A stretch of DNA of 64,000 bases from Antedon mediterranea (taxonomy: Eukaryota > Echinodermata > Crinoidea > Comatulida > Antedonidae): positions 30,750,501-30,814,500 of the forward strand of contig NC_092672.1 in assembly GCF_964355755.1 (NCBI RefSeq), written 5' to 3'. Under the pieces are notes generated by a model that was given only the letters and a program-made list of their open reading frames with translations, made no database searches and was not told the DNA's origin. The first letter of the stretch is position 1. Each line of letters begins with the position of its first letter. A program made the position numbers and the translations under genes. Below, one piece after another: positions 47,508-59,009 of this stretch.

Positions 47508-50500
47508 AATAATAATAATAATAATAAATGAAAACTTATATAGCGCCGGTATCCTCCACCCATGTGGCGCTCATGGCGCTTTGTGCATTAACAACGTGCG
47601 AGAACATCAGCAAATAGCGACGTCTTTAGGTTGGTCTTGAAACTGTTTAGACTAGTTGAGCATTTAACTGTTGCTGGTAAGCTGTTCCATACACTTGCGG
47701 CCGCAACGTAAAAAGATCTCTGACCCCACTGATTTTTCGCTCTACGCTCTTGAAGAAGGTTTTGTGACAATGATCGTAGGCCTCTGCGGGATGATTCGTA
47801 ACGATCCACAAGGTCAGATAAATAAGCAGGAGCACTGTCATTTAGGATCTTGAATACAAACAACGCAAGTTTGTACTTAATACGTTGTTGAACAGGCAAC
47901 CAATGCAAATCCATCAGGACAGGAGTTATGTGAGCGTTTGATTTTGTATAAGTTACAATTCTAGCTGCCATATTTTGCAAGCGCTGCAAACGTTGTATTT
48001 GAGATTTTGGTATGCCAAACAACAAGGCATTACCAATGTCAATTTTAGAAGTGACAAATGAGTGTACAATCAATTCAGCTGTTTTCTTGTTAAGATTACC
48101 GCGAATACGACCAAGGTTCCTAATCGATATGCATGCTGCTTTAGATACAGTTGTTATTGGCGCTTCCATAGTGAGATTACTATCCAGCATGATTCCCAGA
48201 TTCCGGACCACCGATGAGGGAGCGATGTTAGAGTTTCCGATTCTGATATGTGTGATGTTGATTTTGGAGATGTTACATTTAGACCCGATGATAATAAACT
48301 CTGTCTTTCCATCATTCAACTTTAGGTAATTTGTTGTCATCCAATTGCGAACATCTTCTATACAGGCTTCCATCTTACTGATTGCTGCAGCAACATCCCT
48401 TTGCACTGGATTTACTGACACATAAATCTGTGTATCATCTGCATAGAAATGGAAATGTAGACTGTGTTTGCGAATAATGTCACCAATGGGAAGCGTATAA
48501 ATGGAAAACTGGCCAGGCCCAATTACTGACCCCTGTGGTACACCATATTCCAGGCAAGCTTCATCTGAGAATGCATCATTGATACAGACTAGCTGACGTC
48601 TTCCTGTAAGATATGACTGGAACCAGTTAAGAGCAACACCATTTATGCCAATGCGATTTCTCAGACGGGTTATCAGTCTTTGGTGATCAACTGTATCAAA
48701 CGCTGCTGACAAATCCAACAACACCAATAGCGTTATTTTCCCATCATTCATTCCTTGTAACAAATCATTCTGTACCTTTAAAAGGGAACTCTCCGTGCTA
48801 TGACATGCACGATATGCCGACTGGTAATTCTCATTTAAATTATGCTTTTGAAGATATGGAGTAATGCGTGATGTCACTACACGCTCCAGAGTCTTTCCAA
48901 GAAAAGAAAGATTCGACACCGGGCGGTAATTTTTCAGCGTGTTATGATCCAAGTTTTGCTTTTTTATTAAATGACGAACGTGAGCAATTTTCAGTTCATC
49001 TGGCACTATGCCGGTATTAAGAGAATGGTTAATGATTTCCGTTATTATTGGAACGACTGCGTCTATACACTTCTTCAGTATAGAAGTAGGAACTGGATCT
49101 AACCTGCATGATTTTGTTGGTGATTTCATCAGAATGTTGCGGATCTCATCTTGAGATGCTGGTGTAAATGTTGTGAGATGCTGATGAACAGCTGTCACAG
49201 GCTCATTAAATGACATGTCATCAATCTTGAAGTCGTCTCTGATGATCTTGATCTTGTCTGTGAAAAACTGACAGAACCTGTTCGCAAGATCTAAGTCAGA
49301 AAGACTATCTGGGAGAGGTGATACCTGGCGATGATGAAGGAGTTGGTTAACAATTTTAAAAAGTCCTTTCTGATCTGCTGCATGTTCTTCACACAAGCCA
49401 ATGTAGTAGTTGGCCTTTGCCTTTCTTACCATGGAATTTACATTCCTCTTCTGTGCAATGTAAGCTTGACGATCTATTTCCAGATGAGAGATTCTCCATT
49501 TCTTTTCAAGCTTACGCTTTGTTCTTTTCTCAGCATAGAGGTCACTGTTATACCAACTAGTGTTTGGTCGGACCTTTACTGTTCTCTTTTTCGGTGGTGC
49601 GTGTTTGTCAAGAAGTTCACTCAAAGTGGTGACATATAGTCGTACTTTACTTGATAAATCAAGATTTGAGAGCGAAGTTCCGAGATCAGACTGTGTGATA
49701 TCTTTACATAATGTCTCAAAATTTATAGCATTCCAATGACGAGTTTCGATGGATTTAGTGATTACGGATGGCTTCTTGATAAGGAGATTACATGTGATTG
49801 CATAGTGATCTGATATACCATCAATGACATTAAGGTTTGAGAAAACAGGAGGATCAGATGAACGAGTGATCAGCAAGTCTAATGTATGACCATGTCGGTG
49901 TGTAGGTGTAGACACATGCTGTTGAAGACTGCTTGCTACAAGTAGATTCCGAAAATGAATTGCATCTGCATCATTTGGCATATCCACATGGATGTTAAAG
50001 TCTCCAACGAATAGTATGGGAGCCGGCTTCAATACATAGTGATCAACCAAAGTTGAGAATTCTTCAGTGAAAACATTTAGACTGCAACCCGTTGATTTGC
50101 TTTGAGGACGATATACTGCTACGAGGAAAACTGAGGATGCATTGCTGACTATTTCCACATTTAGCAGTTCAAATGATTTTGGTAATAATCCCGTGTCATA
50201 ACATTTAACCGCTATGCTTTCCTTGTAAAGAAGTGCAACTCCACAACCTCTTTTAGTACCAGCACGGGGAGCATGTTTGAGAGAGTATCCGTTGGGTGTA
50301 ATATTTCCTATAACTGATGTGTCTTCTGGTTTAAGCCACGTTTCCGAAAGGGCAACAACATCCAGATTATGTTCGATAACGAAATCCACAAATTCTGTTG
50401 TTTTGTTCCGAACGGATCTTGTATTAATACTGCAAAATTTAATATTGTTTTTAGATAAGAGAGAGTTTGATGATAAGTCCAGAAATGATAGATTGTTTTT

Positions 50501-51085
50501 AGTGTGTTTGTCACGCCCAGCTCTTGTACCACGCCTGGTTTTTCTTTTTGGCCTCCTTGGTAATAGGTGGATACTACAGCTACTGGAGTTCAACTTAAAA
50601 GATTGTATAATTAAGCAGGATTCTTCAAGAAGTTCACAACTGTTATTGTTGTTGGTTACACAGCCCTGTAAACCATGAAGAAACTCAGAGCTATAGCTAA
50701 TTAGCATGACAACAGCAGATCTTCAAGCATGAGGTGTACAAGGTCATTTACATAACAATATGCACAGTCAGATTGAAAGTACAGGGCTAGCTTCCCACTG
50801 ATGCTAGTAGACCATTGTTCTTGGGCAGTGATGAGTTTGAATTAAAACAATAAAGGCACAAGCAGGGCCTAGCTGAACTTCAGGAAACAACAAGAAAAAC
50901 AACTGCGATTTACTCCAAGATACGATTATTTCCACATAAGAAATTTGTGAATATATGGTGCTCAATTTGCTATTCCAGCATCCAGTAAAACTTATTTGAT
51001 GAAAAAAAACCATCTGCAAACAGATACGAAGTTGTTATGCACAGAGCAATATAGAGCCGCCACATGGGCGCTGCAACATTCCTCA
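47508..51085 (-). mobile_element. L2/CR1-group LINE inserted inside the RT of another LINE
   Basis: TTCAT is duplicated at 47503-47507 and 51086-51090; joining the flanks restores MDISCGVPQGS in the host LINE frame. The element's 3' end is a (TTA)n tail at 47508-47528 (minus sense), preceded by a short GC-rich hairpin-prone 3' UTR (GCGCCACATGGGTGGAGG). It carries one long ORF. It is the youngest layer of a three-deep nest: Helitron, plus LINE, minus LINE. Confidence 0.92.
47588..50707 (-). CDS. Intact LINE ORF2: APE-type endonuclease plus reverse transcriptase, 1039 codons
   Basis: The N-terminal basic leader (RRPKRKTRRGTRAGRDKH) precedes an EEP endonuclease at about residues 85-310: IKFCSINTRSVRNK, VALSETWL (catalytic Glu), FVGDFNIHVD, and ISDHYAITCNL (terminal Asp-His). 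The RT spans about residues 510-800: NYRPVSNLSFLGKTLERVV, LVLLDLSAAFDTVDH (motif A), YGVPQGSVIGP (motif B), HFHFYADDTQIY (motif C), then LKLNDGKTEFIIIGS. The C-terminal tail has DLHWLPVQQRIKYK and SFYVAAASVWNSLP, standard for L2/CR1-group elements. There are no stops or frameshifts, so it could be active. It has a higher GC content than its surroundings. Confidence 0.93.
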   Translation of the reverse strand: MLISYSSEFLHGLQGCVTNNNNSCELLEESCLIIQSFKLNSSSCSIHLLPRRPKRKTRRGTRAGRDKHTKNNLSFLDLSSNSLLSKNNIKFCSINTRSVRNKTTEFVDFVIEHNLDVVALSETWLKPEDTSVIGNITPNGYSLKHAPRAGTKRGCGVALLYKESIAVKCYDTGLLPKSFELLNVEIVSNASSVFLVAVYRPQSKSTGCSLNVFTEEFSTLVDHYVLKPAPILFVGDFNIHVDMPNDADAIHFRNLLVASSLQQHVSTPTHRHGHTLDLLITRSSDPPVFSNLNVIDGISDHYAITCNLLIKKPSVITKSIETRHWNAINFETLCKDITQSDLGTSLSNLDLSSKVRLYVTTLSELLDKHAPPKKRTVKVRPNTSWYNSDLYAEKRTKRKLEKKWRISHLEIDRQAYIAQKRNVNSMVRKAKANYYIGLCEEHAADQKGLFKIVNQLLHHRQVSPLPDSLSDLDLANRFCQFFTDKIKIIRDDFKIDDMSFNEPVTAVHQHLTTFTPASQDEIRNILMKSPTKSCRLDPVPTSILKKCIDAVVPIITEIINHSLNTGIVPDELKIAHVRHLIKKQNLDHNTLKNYRPVSNLSFLGKTLERVVTSRITPYLQKHNLNENYQSAYRACHSTESSLLKVQNDLLQGMNDGKITLLVLLDLSAAFDTVDHQRLITRLRNRIGINGVALNWFQSYLTGRRQLVCINDAFSDEACLEYGVPQGSVIGPGQFSIYTLPIGDIIRKHSLHFHFYADDTQIYVSVNPVQRDVAAAISKMEACIEDVRNWMTTNYLKLNDGKTEFIIIGSKCNISKINITHIRIGNSNIAPSSVVRNLGIMLDSNLTMEAPITTVSKAACISIRNLGRIRGNLNKKTAELIVHSFVTSKIDIGNALLFGIPKSQIQRLQRLQNMAARIVTYTKSNAHITPVLMDLHWLPVQQRIKYKLALFVFKILNDSAPAYLSDLVDRYESSRRGLRSLSQNLLQERRAKNQWGQRSFYVAAASVWNSLPATVKCSTSLNSFKTNLKTSLFADVLARC

Positions 51086-52716
51086 TTCATGTGGAGTTCC
51101 ACAGGGTAGCATACTGGATCCTTTGCTTTTTTTATGTTTCATAAACGATATGGTTGTAAGTATCGACCCCTGAATGCAAATTGCTGTTATATGCTGATGA
51201 CAGTGCAATTGTTTTCTGGCACAAAGATCCGACTGTCGTCGCTGATAAACTTAGTAAAGCTCTTGATTCATGTAGAGTATGGCTTGTCGATAACAAACTA
51301 TCTATCAATATCAGTAAAACTGAATCTATCATCTTTTGTACCCAAAAAAGACTTCAACGTTTACGATCTTTTAATATTATTTCGCATGGCCTCACTTTAA
51401 CGGGTTCTAAGTCAGTAAAATATTTAGGTATAGAACTTGATAGTTCTGCCTCTTGTAACAACATCGCCAAAAGTGTTATAAAAAAGGCGAATAGTAGATT
51501 AAGGTATTTATATCGTCAGGCTAGTTGCTTGGACAAAAATACGAAAAAATGTTATGCTCTGCCTTAATTCAATGCTTGTTTGATTATTGTGCTTCGACTT
51601 GGTATGAAGGTATTGACAAAGTTTTGAAGCAAAAACTACAGACCACTCAGAACAAATTTTATTTACGGTTTCGGACCACGATCTCATATTGGTCAGAAGG
51701 AGTTATCAGACATTGGCATGCTTAAGGTGGAAAGTAGAGTAAAATTTCTCGGGCTTTGTAATGGTCATAAAATTGTCAATAACAATGCAGCTCCATATCT
51801 ATCTGAACATTTCTCACGGACATCCACAATCCACACACATAACACACGCCAACGTAATGTTAATCTGGTTTTACCTCTACTTAAAGGAAATAAACAGTCT
51901 CATTCTACTTTTTTCTTCTCTGCTATCAAAGACTGGAACGCTCTTCCATCAAACTTAAAATTAATTTCCAACTTAACTACCTTCAAATCTCATATTAAAA
52001 AACATTTTGAACGCAATATTTTATATTTAGAATAATTTTGATAACTATAATGGTCTTGATAACGTGCAATTTTTCTCATTACTTGTTTGCTTTCTCTTTT
52101 AATTTTTCTGTTTTACTGGGCTTTATTTTAATGTATATTTATATATTTATAGTTTTATAAATGTTGTATTTTCTCTTGTTTGTTATGTGGAATTTGGACC
52201 CCATTGGAAATGGGCTGGTTTTTCCGGCCTAATGGGTGTTCCTGATGCTCGTTATTTTGTCTTTTGTCTGTTTGTTATTTTAATGTTGAGCATCAAATAA
52301 ATTCAATCAAAAAAAAACTCCTCGCATTTTTGTGGCGGGTATTTTTCAAGATGGACATCCATTAGACAGTGTATACCATGATCGGAAAACACTCCTATTT
52401 CGGGCAAATCGTTGAACCTAAATTCATTTTAATCGTCAATAACTAATTATCTAACATAATTTAATTAGTAAACAGGGTTACATCAGGTGTTTAAAATCAG
52501 TACCGAAAATACGAACCAACTTTATATACCATCGAGTAAAAATTCTAGAAGTAAGGCTTGATTTACCGAATTTTGCCCTTACGTACATTTATATATAGAT
52601 AAATCGGTACATGGCTGGATCATCCGCTATAGTTAAATGATGGAATGTCGATTTTTTTTAGAAATACAGGTTTATTTATTAATTGTTTCACATATCTTAA
52701 AATGAATTATATTTAC

Positions 52717-53046
52717 CCGTTGTATTGAGTTTTAAATTGTGAACATCAGTTGAAATACTGTCACATAAGAGGTCCGTTTCATTAAAAAGTTTACATTTAG
52801 AAAGCTTCCATAATTTCTGACGATCCGGTAACGCCTTACTGTCTTTAATAGGAACTGGTGTCAAATAGCTTTCACTGAGAGTGCAAACTTTCACTACATC
52901 TTTATCATTATCCCACGAGTATTTACAAATCACAAAATCACAGAATTCTTTTCCTTTCTCGTAACAGCTGTAATTTCTTTTCTTAAGTTTTTCGTATACA
53001 TCCTTCTGCCAAGAAAGATCTTCAGTGAGTACAAAAACATCACAAA
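52717..53046 (-). CDS. 330-nt alpha/beta-domain exon, array copy 1
   Basis: TGCAG acceptor, GTAAAT donor, phase 1-1, 110 residues starting VCDVFVLTEDLSW and containing YSCYEKGKEFCDFVICKYSW and PVPIKDSKALPDRQ. The order beta-strand (CDVFVL), helix, strand (YSCY), strand (FCDFVICKYS), helix, strand (LTPVPIKD) resembles a compact or degenerate TIR domain; this is an inference and no database family was recognised. This copy has KLFNETDLL where copies 2-4 have KVVYETDLL. If the donor is not used the frame runs on only to KYNSF-stop (52697), and AATAAA lies about 20 nt further on, so it could also be a terminal exon. It lies next to the Helitron end. Confidence 0.65.
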
Positions 53047-53805
53047 CTGCAACAAAAAAAAAAAATGTTTTTGTTTTATAAAAATGTAATATTAATAAGG
53101 TTGATGATAATTTGAATTGCTTACTATCGTTGATTAAAAAATGAACAAAAATGAATAATTATTACTCATCAGATAGATACAGTATTAAAATAAATTATCC
53201 TGTTTTACCTTTGTTCTCCTCAATGTTGGATTTTCTTTTCGAAGTCAATTCTACACATACATGTTTTAAAAAAAATATTATGAATTTATGTGTTAATACC
53301 TTTTAGTAACATAGCTTACTTTATAATTCTGAATGTAGCTTAAACTTTAAAGTTTAAGAGTAATGAATTGCATCACATGCCTAATAAAATATTTGTGTTT
53401 TTTGTTTCAATTTTTAAAAACGTGCTTAAAAAAACAGTTAATATTAATTGCTCTGTTTGACTCCAGGGACGCCCTAACAGGCGAATAATGCATGCTTCTA
53501 GGCAGAAAAATATTTTAGAAGCTATTGTCTAAGAGACCTAATCAAATGCGTATCATTCATTTAATGAAATCAATCGAAATTGAACATTTTAGAATTATAT
53601 TGTCTGAACTATAATCAAAATAAAGCGATGTTGTAATATAGGCGTCCATTTAACGAAAATACAATTGATTTCCAGGAATAATTTAAATAAATCGGTACAT
53701 GGCTGGATCATCCGCTGTAAAATTAAATTGAATGAACGTCGATTTTCTTTAGAAATACAGGTTTATTTAAATTGTTTCACATCTCTTAAAATGAATTATA
53801 TTTAC

Positions 53806-54135
53806 CCGTTGTATTGAGTTTTAAATTGTGAACATCAGTTGAAATACTGTCACATAAGAGGTCCGTTTCATAGACAACTTTACATTTAGAAAGCTTCCAT
53901 ACTTTCTGACGATCCGGTAACGCCTTACTGTCTTTAATAGGAACTGGTGTCAAATAGCTTTCACTGAGAGTGCAAACTTTCACTACATCTTTATCATTAT
54001 CCCACGAGTATTTACAAATCACAAAATCACAATATTCTTTTCCTTTCTCGTAACAGCTGTAATTTCTTTTCTTAAGTTTTTCGTATACATCCTTCTGCCA
54101 AGAAAGATCTTCAGTGAGTACAAAAACATCACAAA
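53806..54135 (-). CDS. 330-nt alpha/beta-domain exon, array copy 2
   Basis: Same borders, length and phase 1-1 as copy 1. It reads KEYCDFVICKYSWDNDKD and KVVYETDLL. The paired 42-nt exon upstream is 54301-54342. Nearly all difference from copies 3 and 4 is by single residues. Confidence 0.65.
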
Positions 54136-54907
54136 CTGCAAAAAAAAAACAAGTGTTTTTGTTTTATAAAAATGTAATATTAATAAGGTTGATGATAATT
54201 TGAATTGCTTACTATCGATCGTCGATCAATAAATGAACAAAAATGAATAATTATTGCTCATCAGATAGATACAGTATTAAAATAAATTATCCTGTTTTAC
54301 CTTTGTTCTCCTCAATGTTGGATTTTCTTTTCGAAGTCAATTCTACACATACATGTTTTTAAAAAAAATATTATGAATTTATGTGTTAATACCTTTTAGT
54401 AACATAGCTTACTTTATAATTCTGAATGTAGCTTAAACTTTAAAGTTTAAGAGTAATGAATTGCATCACATGCCTAATAAAATATTTGTGTTTTTTTTTT
54501 TTCAATTTTTAAAAACCTGCTTAAAAAAACAGTTAATATTAATTGCTCTGTTTGACTCCAGGGACGCCCTAACAGGCGAATAATACATGCTTCTAGGCAG
54601 AAAAATATTTTAAAAGCTATTGTCTAAGTACCCCGAGACCTAATCAAATGCGTATCATTCATTTAATGAAATCAATCGAAATTGAACATTTTAGAATTAT
54701 GTTGTCTGAACCAAAATCAAAATAAAGCGATGTTGTAAAATAGGCGTCCATTTAACGAACATACAATTGATTTCCAGGAATAATTTAAATAAATCGGTAC
54801 ATCGCTGGATCATCCGCTGTAAAATTAAATTGAATGAACGTCGATTTTTTTTAGAAATACAGGTTTATTTAAATTGTTTCACATCTCTTAAAATGAATTA
54901 TATTTAC

Positions 54908-55237
54908 CCGTTGTATTGAGTTTTAAATTGTGAACATCAGTTGAAATACTGTCACATAAGAGGTCCGTTTCATAGACAACTTTACATTTAGAAAGCTTCC
55001 ATACTTTCTGACGATCCGGTAACGCCTTACTGTCTTTAATAGGAACTGGTGTCAAATAGCTTTCAATGAGAGTGCAGACTTTCACTACATCTTTATCTCT
55101 ATCCCACGAGTATTTACAAATCACAAAATCACAATATTCTTTTCCTTTCTCGTAACAGCTGTAATTTCTTTTCTTAAGTTTTTCGTATACATCCTTCTGC
55201 CAAGAAAGATCTTCAGTGAGTACAAAAACATCACAAA
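54908..55237 (-). CDS. 330-nt alpha/beta-domain exon, array copy 3
   Basis: Same borders and phase. Distinguishing residues are SWDRDKD and CTLIESYLTP (Ile for Ser). The paired 42-nt exon is 55401-55442. Confidence 0.65.
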
Positions 55238-56006
55238 CTGCAAAAAAAACAAATGTTTTTGTTTTATAAAAATGTAATATTAATAAGGTTGATGATAATT
55301 TGAATTGCTCACTATTGATCGTCGATCAATAAATGAACAAAAATGAATAATTATTGCTCATCAGATAGATACAGTATTAAAATAAATTATCCTGTTTTAC
55401 CTTTGTTCTCCTCAATGTTGGATTTTCTTTTCGAAGTCAATTCTACACATACATGTTTTTAAAAAAAATATTATGAATTTATGTGTTAATACCTTTTAGT
55501 AACATAGCTTTTTTTATAATTCTGAATGTAGCTTAAACTTTAAAGTTTAAGAGTAATGAATTGCATCACAAGCCTAATAAAATATTTGTGGGTTTTTTTT
55601 TCAATTTTTAAAAACGTGCTAAAAAAACAGTTAATATTAATTGCTCTGTTTGACTCCAGGGACGCCCTAACAGGCGAATAATGCATGCTTCTAGGCATAA
55701 AAATATTTTAAAAGCTATTGTCTAAGTACACTGAGACCTAATCAAATGCGTATCATTCATTTAATGAAATCAATCGAAATTGAACATTTTAGAATTATAT
55801 TTTCTGAACTATAATCAAAATAAAGCGATGTTGTAAAATAGGCGTCCATTTAACGAACATACAATTGATTTCCAGGAATAATTTAAATAAATCAGTACAT
55901 GGCTGGATCATCCGCTGTAAAATTAAATTGAATGAACGTCGATTTTTTTTTAGAAATACAGGTTTATTTAAATTGTTTCACATCTCTTAAAATGAATTAT
56001 ATTTAC

Positions 56007-56336
56007 CCGTTGTATTGAGTTTTAAATTGTGAACATCAGTTGAAATACTGTCACATAAGAGGTCCGTTTCATAGACAACTTTACATTTAGAAAGCTTCCA
56101 TACTTTCTGACGATCCGGTAACGCCTTACTGTCTTTAATAGGAACTGGTGTCAAATAGCTTTCACTGAGAGTGCAAACTTTCACTACATCTTTTTCATTA
56201 TCCCACGAGTATTTACAAATCACAAAATCACAATATTCTTTTCCTTTCTCGTAACAGCTGTAATTTCTTTTCTTAAGTTTTTCGTATACATCCTTCTGCC
56301 AAGAAAGATCTTCAGTGAGTACAAAAACATCACAAA
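56007..56336 (-). CDS. 330-nt alpha/beta-domain exon, array copy 4
   Basis: Same borders and phase. Distinguishing residues are SWDNEKD. The paired 42-nt exon is 56497-56538, directly before the 3.1-kb inverted-repeat element. Confidence 0.65.
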
Positions 56337-57239
56337 CTGCAAAAAAAAACAAATGTTTTTGTTTTATAAAAATGAAATATTAATAAGGTTGATGATAACT
56401 TGAATTGCTCACTATCGTCAATCAATAAATGAACAAAAATGAATAATTATTGCTCATCAGATAGATACAGTATTAAAATAAATTATCCTGTTTTACCTTT
56501 GTTCTCCTCAATGTTGGATTTTCTTTTCGAAGTCAATTCTACACATACATGTTTTAAAAAAAATATTATGAATTTATGTGTTAATACCTTTTAGTAACAT
56601 ATAGTACAGTCACATATGTAAGAAAAACTAGCTCCAGCTCGATATTTGTGCCAAAATAGATTTTATTGGCTAACTTTGTTATTTTTGAGTTGCTGAATTC
56701 AAAACAGTTAGGTGCCATTTTTTTCGACCACTCCTTCAGCCGCCATTTGTATTTCAAAATGGCCGACATTCTACACTGAACTTTGTCATCCATGGTATCA
56801 TCGGAAAGGGAATGTAAAACTGATCATTTTATCCCATTATATTCATATCAAAAAATACATAGTTACATAGTTATTTAACAATAAACAAGTCACGTGACCA
56901 AAAAGGTCAAAAGGTCAACATTTTAATTTTCTCAAATACTTTACTGTTTGGTATCGTAGGATAGCTTTTTTTATTCTGAATACAGTTTTACTAATATCTA
57001 TTCGATTTTCGTTTGTTTATTGTCATAATTTTCCAATTGTTTCCATTGTTTTTAAATGTACAATAAAAAAGGTCTCCTTCGTATTAAGATAAATACGGTT
57101 TTTCTTATTGGTTAAATTACCGTAATTCATTCAAAAGTTGGTAACATTTATCTGGTTATAATAATAATTTCAGTGTGAAAATACTTTAGTAGTCGTTTAA
57201 CTATCAAGATCCTCGATATGCCCGGTTTTCGCATTGCAA

Positions 57240-57362
57240 GTACAGTAAACAAGGCCAACAGCCATTAGTCGCGTGCTGAAACGCATAGTGATACTGGACC
57301 GACAGACAGACCGACCGACCGACCGACATAGTGAACTATGGAGTCCCGTCCACGCAACTAAA
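57240..57362 (-). mobile_element. (CGGT)n element copy, inverted, inside the foldback element
   Basis: CATAGTGATACTGGACCGACAGACAGACCGACC...GACATAGTGAACTATGGAGTC...GTCCACGCAACT is the reverse complement of the left end of the 13288-13994 element, with its terminal hairpin weakened. Confidence 0.65.
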
Positions 57363-59009
57363 AACAAGATCAAATAAACATTGCTTTGCCGGTTGCGACG
57401 CAAACATAATCTTGGAGGTAATGTAATTGATTTTGGTACCTTTTATTTGAGCAAGTTCATGCTACAGCAGAAACGTAACTTTGAAAAGGAATTTATATTT
57501 CTCTTAATTCTGCTAGTTAATGCAGTTTTATTTATAACTATATACAGTGCAGTGCCGTCTATGTTGTTTTTTTCAAACATGGTGTTCTGCCAATAACATG
57601 GTTGCATGTTGTAAGCCTAGGCCTATATATATAAAGTAAATCGATAAAAAAGTTGTTGCTTATTTAAATTAATTTATGTACACATTCTTATATTATATAT
57701 ATTGGATATTTGTGTGACCATAAAGACAGGATAGAAAACAGCTCATCTATACTGTGTATAAGTAGTCGAATAATCTTACACCGTTCCAGATGATAACATA
57801 ATTTATTGCATATACAATTAAATCGGTGGCATAAGTATACAAATACTAACAACAAACGGATACAATGGGATCATGCCAAAGAACAATAAAATAATAATAA
57901 TAACACTAATAATAATAATAATTCAAAACGCACAGATGACTGAAAAGCCGATTCCATCCCAATCCCCTACCGGTGTGTGGTCGCACTTTACTCTTTAAAA
58001 AAACCCCACTGCATTTTTGATAAATATAACTGAGAAATGCAGTAAAAGTAACGAAATTAAAATACAAATTTATAAAAGGGAATTCAATAACTGAAATCAT
58101 TACATACGGTACATATTAATAAAGTGTCTCTGTAGTTAAAAGATTTCGTTTTTCTCAAACTAATTTGAATATTATTGCTGGAAAGCGGATTTTGTTTCCC
58201 TTCTTTCTGATAAGTTCTTAAAGTTAAGTTACCACAAACAAGTATAGTTTGATTAATTATTCTATGTGACTTTTGATAATAACAACGTATAGTTAGGATT
58301 TATATTGCAATAACCACAAACCATACGTAAAAATCAATGGGATCTTTTAGACGTTAAAAACACCGTAATTCGTTTCTTTACAATATCAATTGGTATTTTG
58401 TAAAGGTAGTAAAGTCAGCAGTATGACACTAAATTTTCTTTATTTCGTGTAAACTTTATTTAAGGAAAACTAATTGATCTTGGTTTTTTTTACTTAATTC
58501 TTAAAATTTTTTCACTGTATAATAATATCAAATGCAAACATTCTGTTTGCTGCACTTATCTGACGTTCAAAGAGAAAAGGAAAGGCATGCCAATTAACAT
58601 TGGGATTGTGCACAGATGGTTTTAAATTGTTTGGTACCCGCTTTGAAAATACAAATGATTTTGAACGCTACGCAAATGATACCATTCCCCGTAGCATTTT
58701 TTTTGTTTACGAAAAACAGAAATGTAAACTACTAAAAATAAAATAGATTGAGAATTTAAGAAGCTATCCAACGAAAAAAACAAAGATGTGATTTGACAAC
58801 AGTTTATTTCACCTTTGTTCACGGACTATAGTTATTTTGATTTTAAATTAAATAACTCGGAAAACTTGACATTGAAGTTAAGTGTAATCCTGTACCGTAC
58901 GGTACTTATTCAGTATTAAGATAATATATAATATAATATAAAACATATAAATGGACAATGACAAAGTAGAAAGAAAATCAAACAAACATATTTTGAATGA
59001 ATTGTAAAA
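57363..59009. other. Interior of the foldback element
   Basis: AT-rich with no recognised coding sequence and no homology to other parts of the window that I can see. An AAT/AATAAT run lies at 57888-57925. Confidence 0.5.

Larger units (their letters stand above)
45161..52035 (+). pseudogene. LINE ORF2 (PHD-like finger, endonuclease, RT), decayed and interrupted
   Basis: From 45418: GDVSLNHGPQ, a PHD-like Cys/His finger (CDVCSRGF...CNACDIKTIHTKCAG...CDIC), then endonuclease start (MHFLQLNVRSLIPKISEIRE), continued in another frame at 45846-46268 (VVGTYYRPPEQ, SSSCLDHILCN, LSDH). Linker and RT follow at 46262-47507 (STGLDGLPAKFLKDG, YQSGFRQFHSTESSLINLL, LIDLCKAFDTVDH). The frame breaks at Met-Asp-Ile-Ser and resumes at 51088 with CGVPQGSILDPL, LLYADDSAIVF and SVKYLGIELD, ending at 52035. 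Several frameshifts and stops mean it is inactive. Confidence 0.85.
44646..52317 (+). mobile_element. CR1/L2-like LINE, near full length, split by a younger LINE
   Basis: It lies inside the Helitron: GAAGCCTC precedes it and CTCCTCGC follows, while the uninterrupted Helitron reads GAAGCCTCCTCG (6240 region, reverse complement), giving a 3-bp CTC duplication. The 3' UTR has GGACCCCATTGGAAATGGGC and ends in a short poly(A) at 52311-52317. The coding region (about 45161-52035) is frameshifted and split at 47507/51086. Confidence 0.85.
43606..52599 (-). mobile_element. Non-autonomous Helitron inflated to 9 kb by nested LINEs
   Basis: The minus-strand 5' end TCTATATATAAATGTACG is at 52599 and the 3' end (palindrome plus CTAG) at 43641-43606. 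The left flank ends TTTAAA and the right flank starts TAAATCGGTACATGG; the intact array units read ATTTAAATAAATCGGTACATGG, so insertion was A|T without duplication. Removing the LINE at 44646-52317 leaves about 1.32 kb, the same size as unit 2 at 7802-9124. It split the first unit of the 330-nt exon array from the rest of copy B. Confidence 0.88.
52600..56601 (-). repeat. Tandem array of about 1.1-kb exon units
   Basis: Units repeat with periods 1089, 1102 and 1099 bp (exon starts 52717, 53806, 54908, 56007). A further unit resumes after the 3.1-kb insertion at 59698 and ends in copy 5. Each complete unit has a 42-nt phase 1-1 exon (53209-53250, 54301-54342, 55401-55442, 56497-56538) reading ELTSKRKSNIEENK, then the 330-nt exon. 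Introns are nearly as similar as exons, showing recent amplification. Both exon types are multiples of three and symmetrical, so any number can be spliced in frame. Confidence 0.9.
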
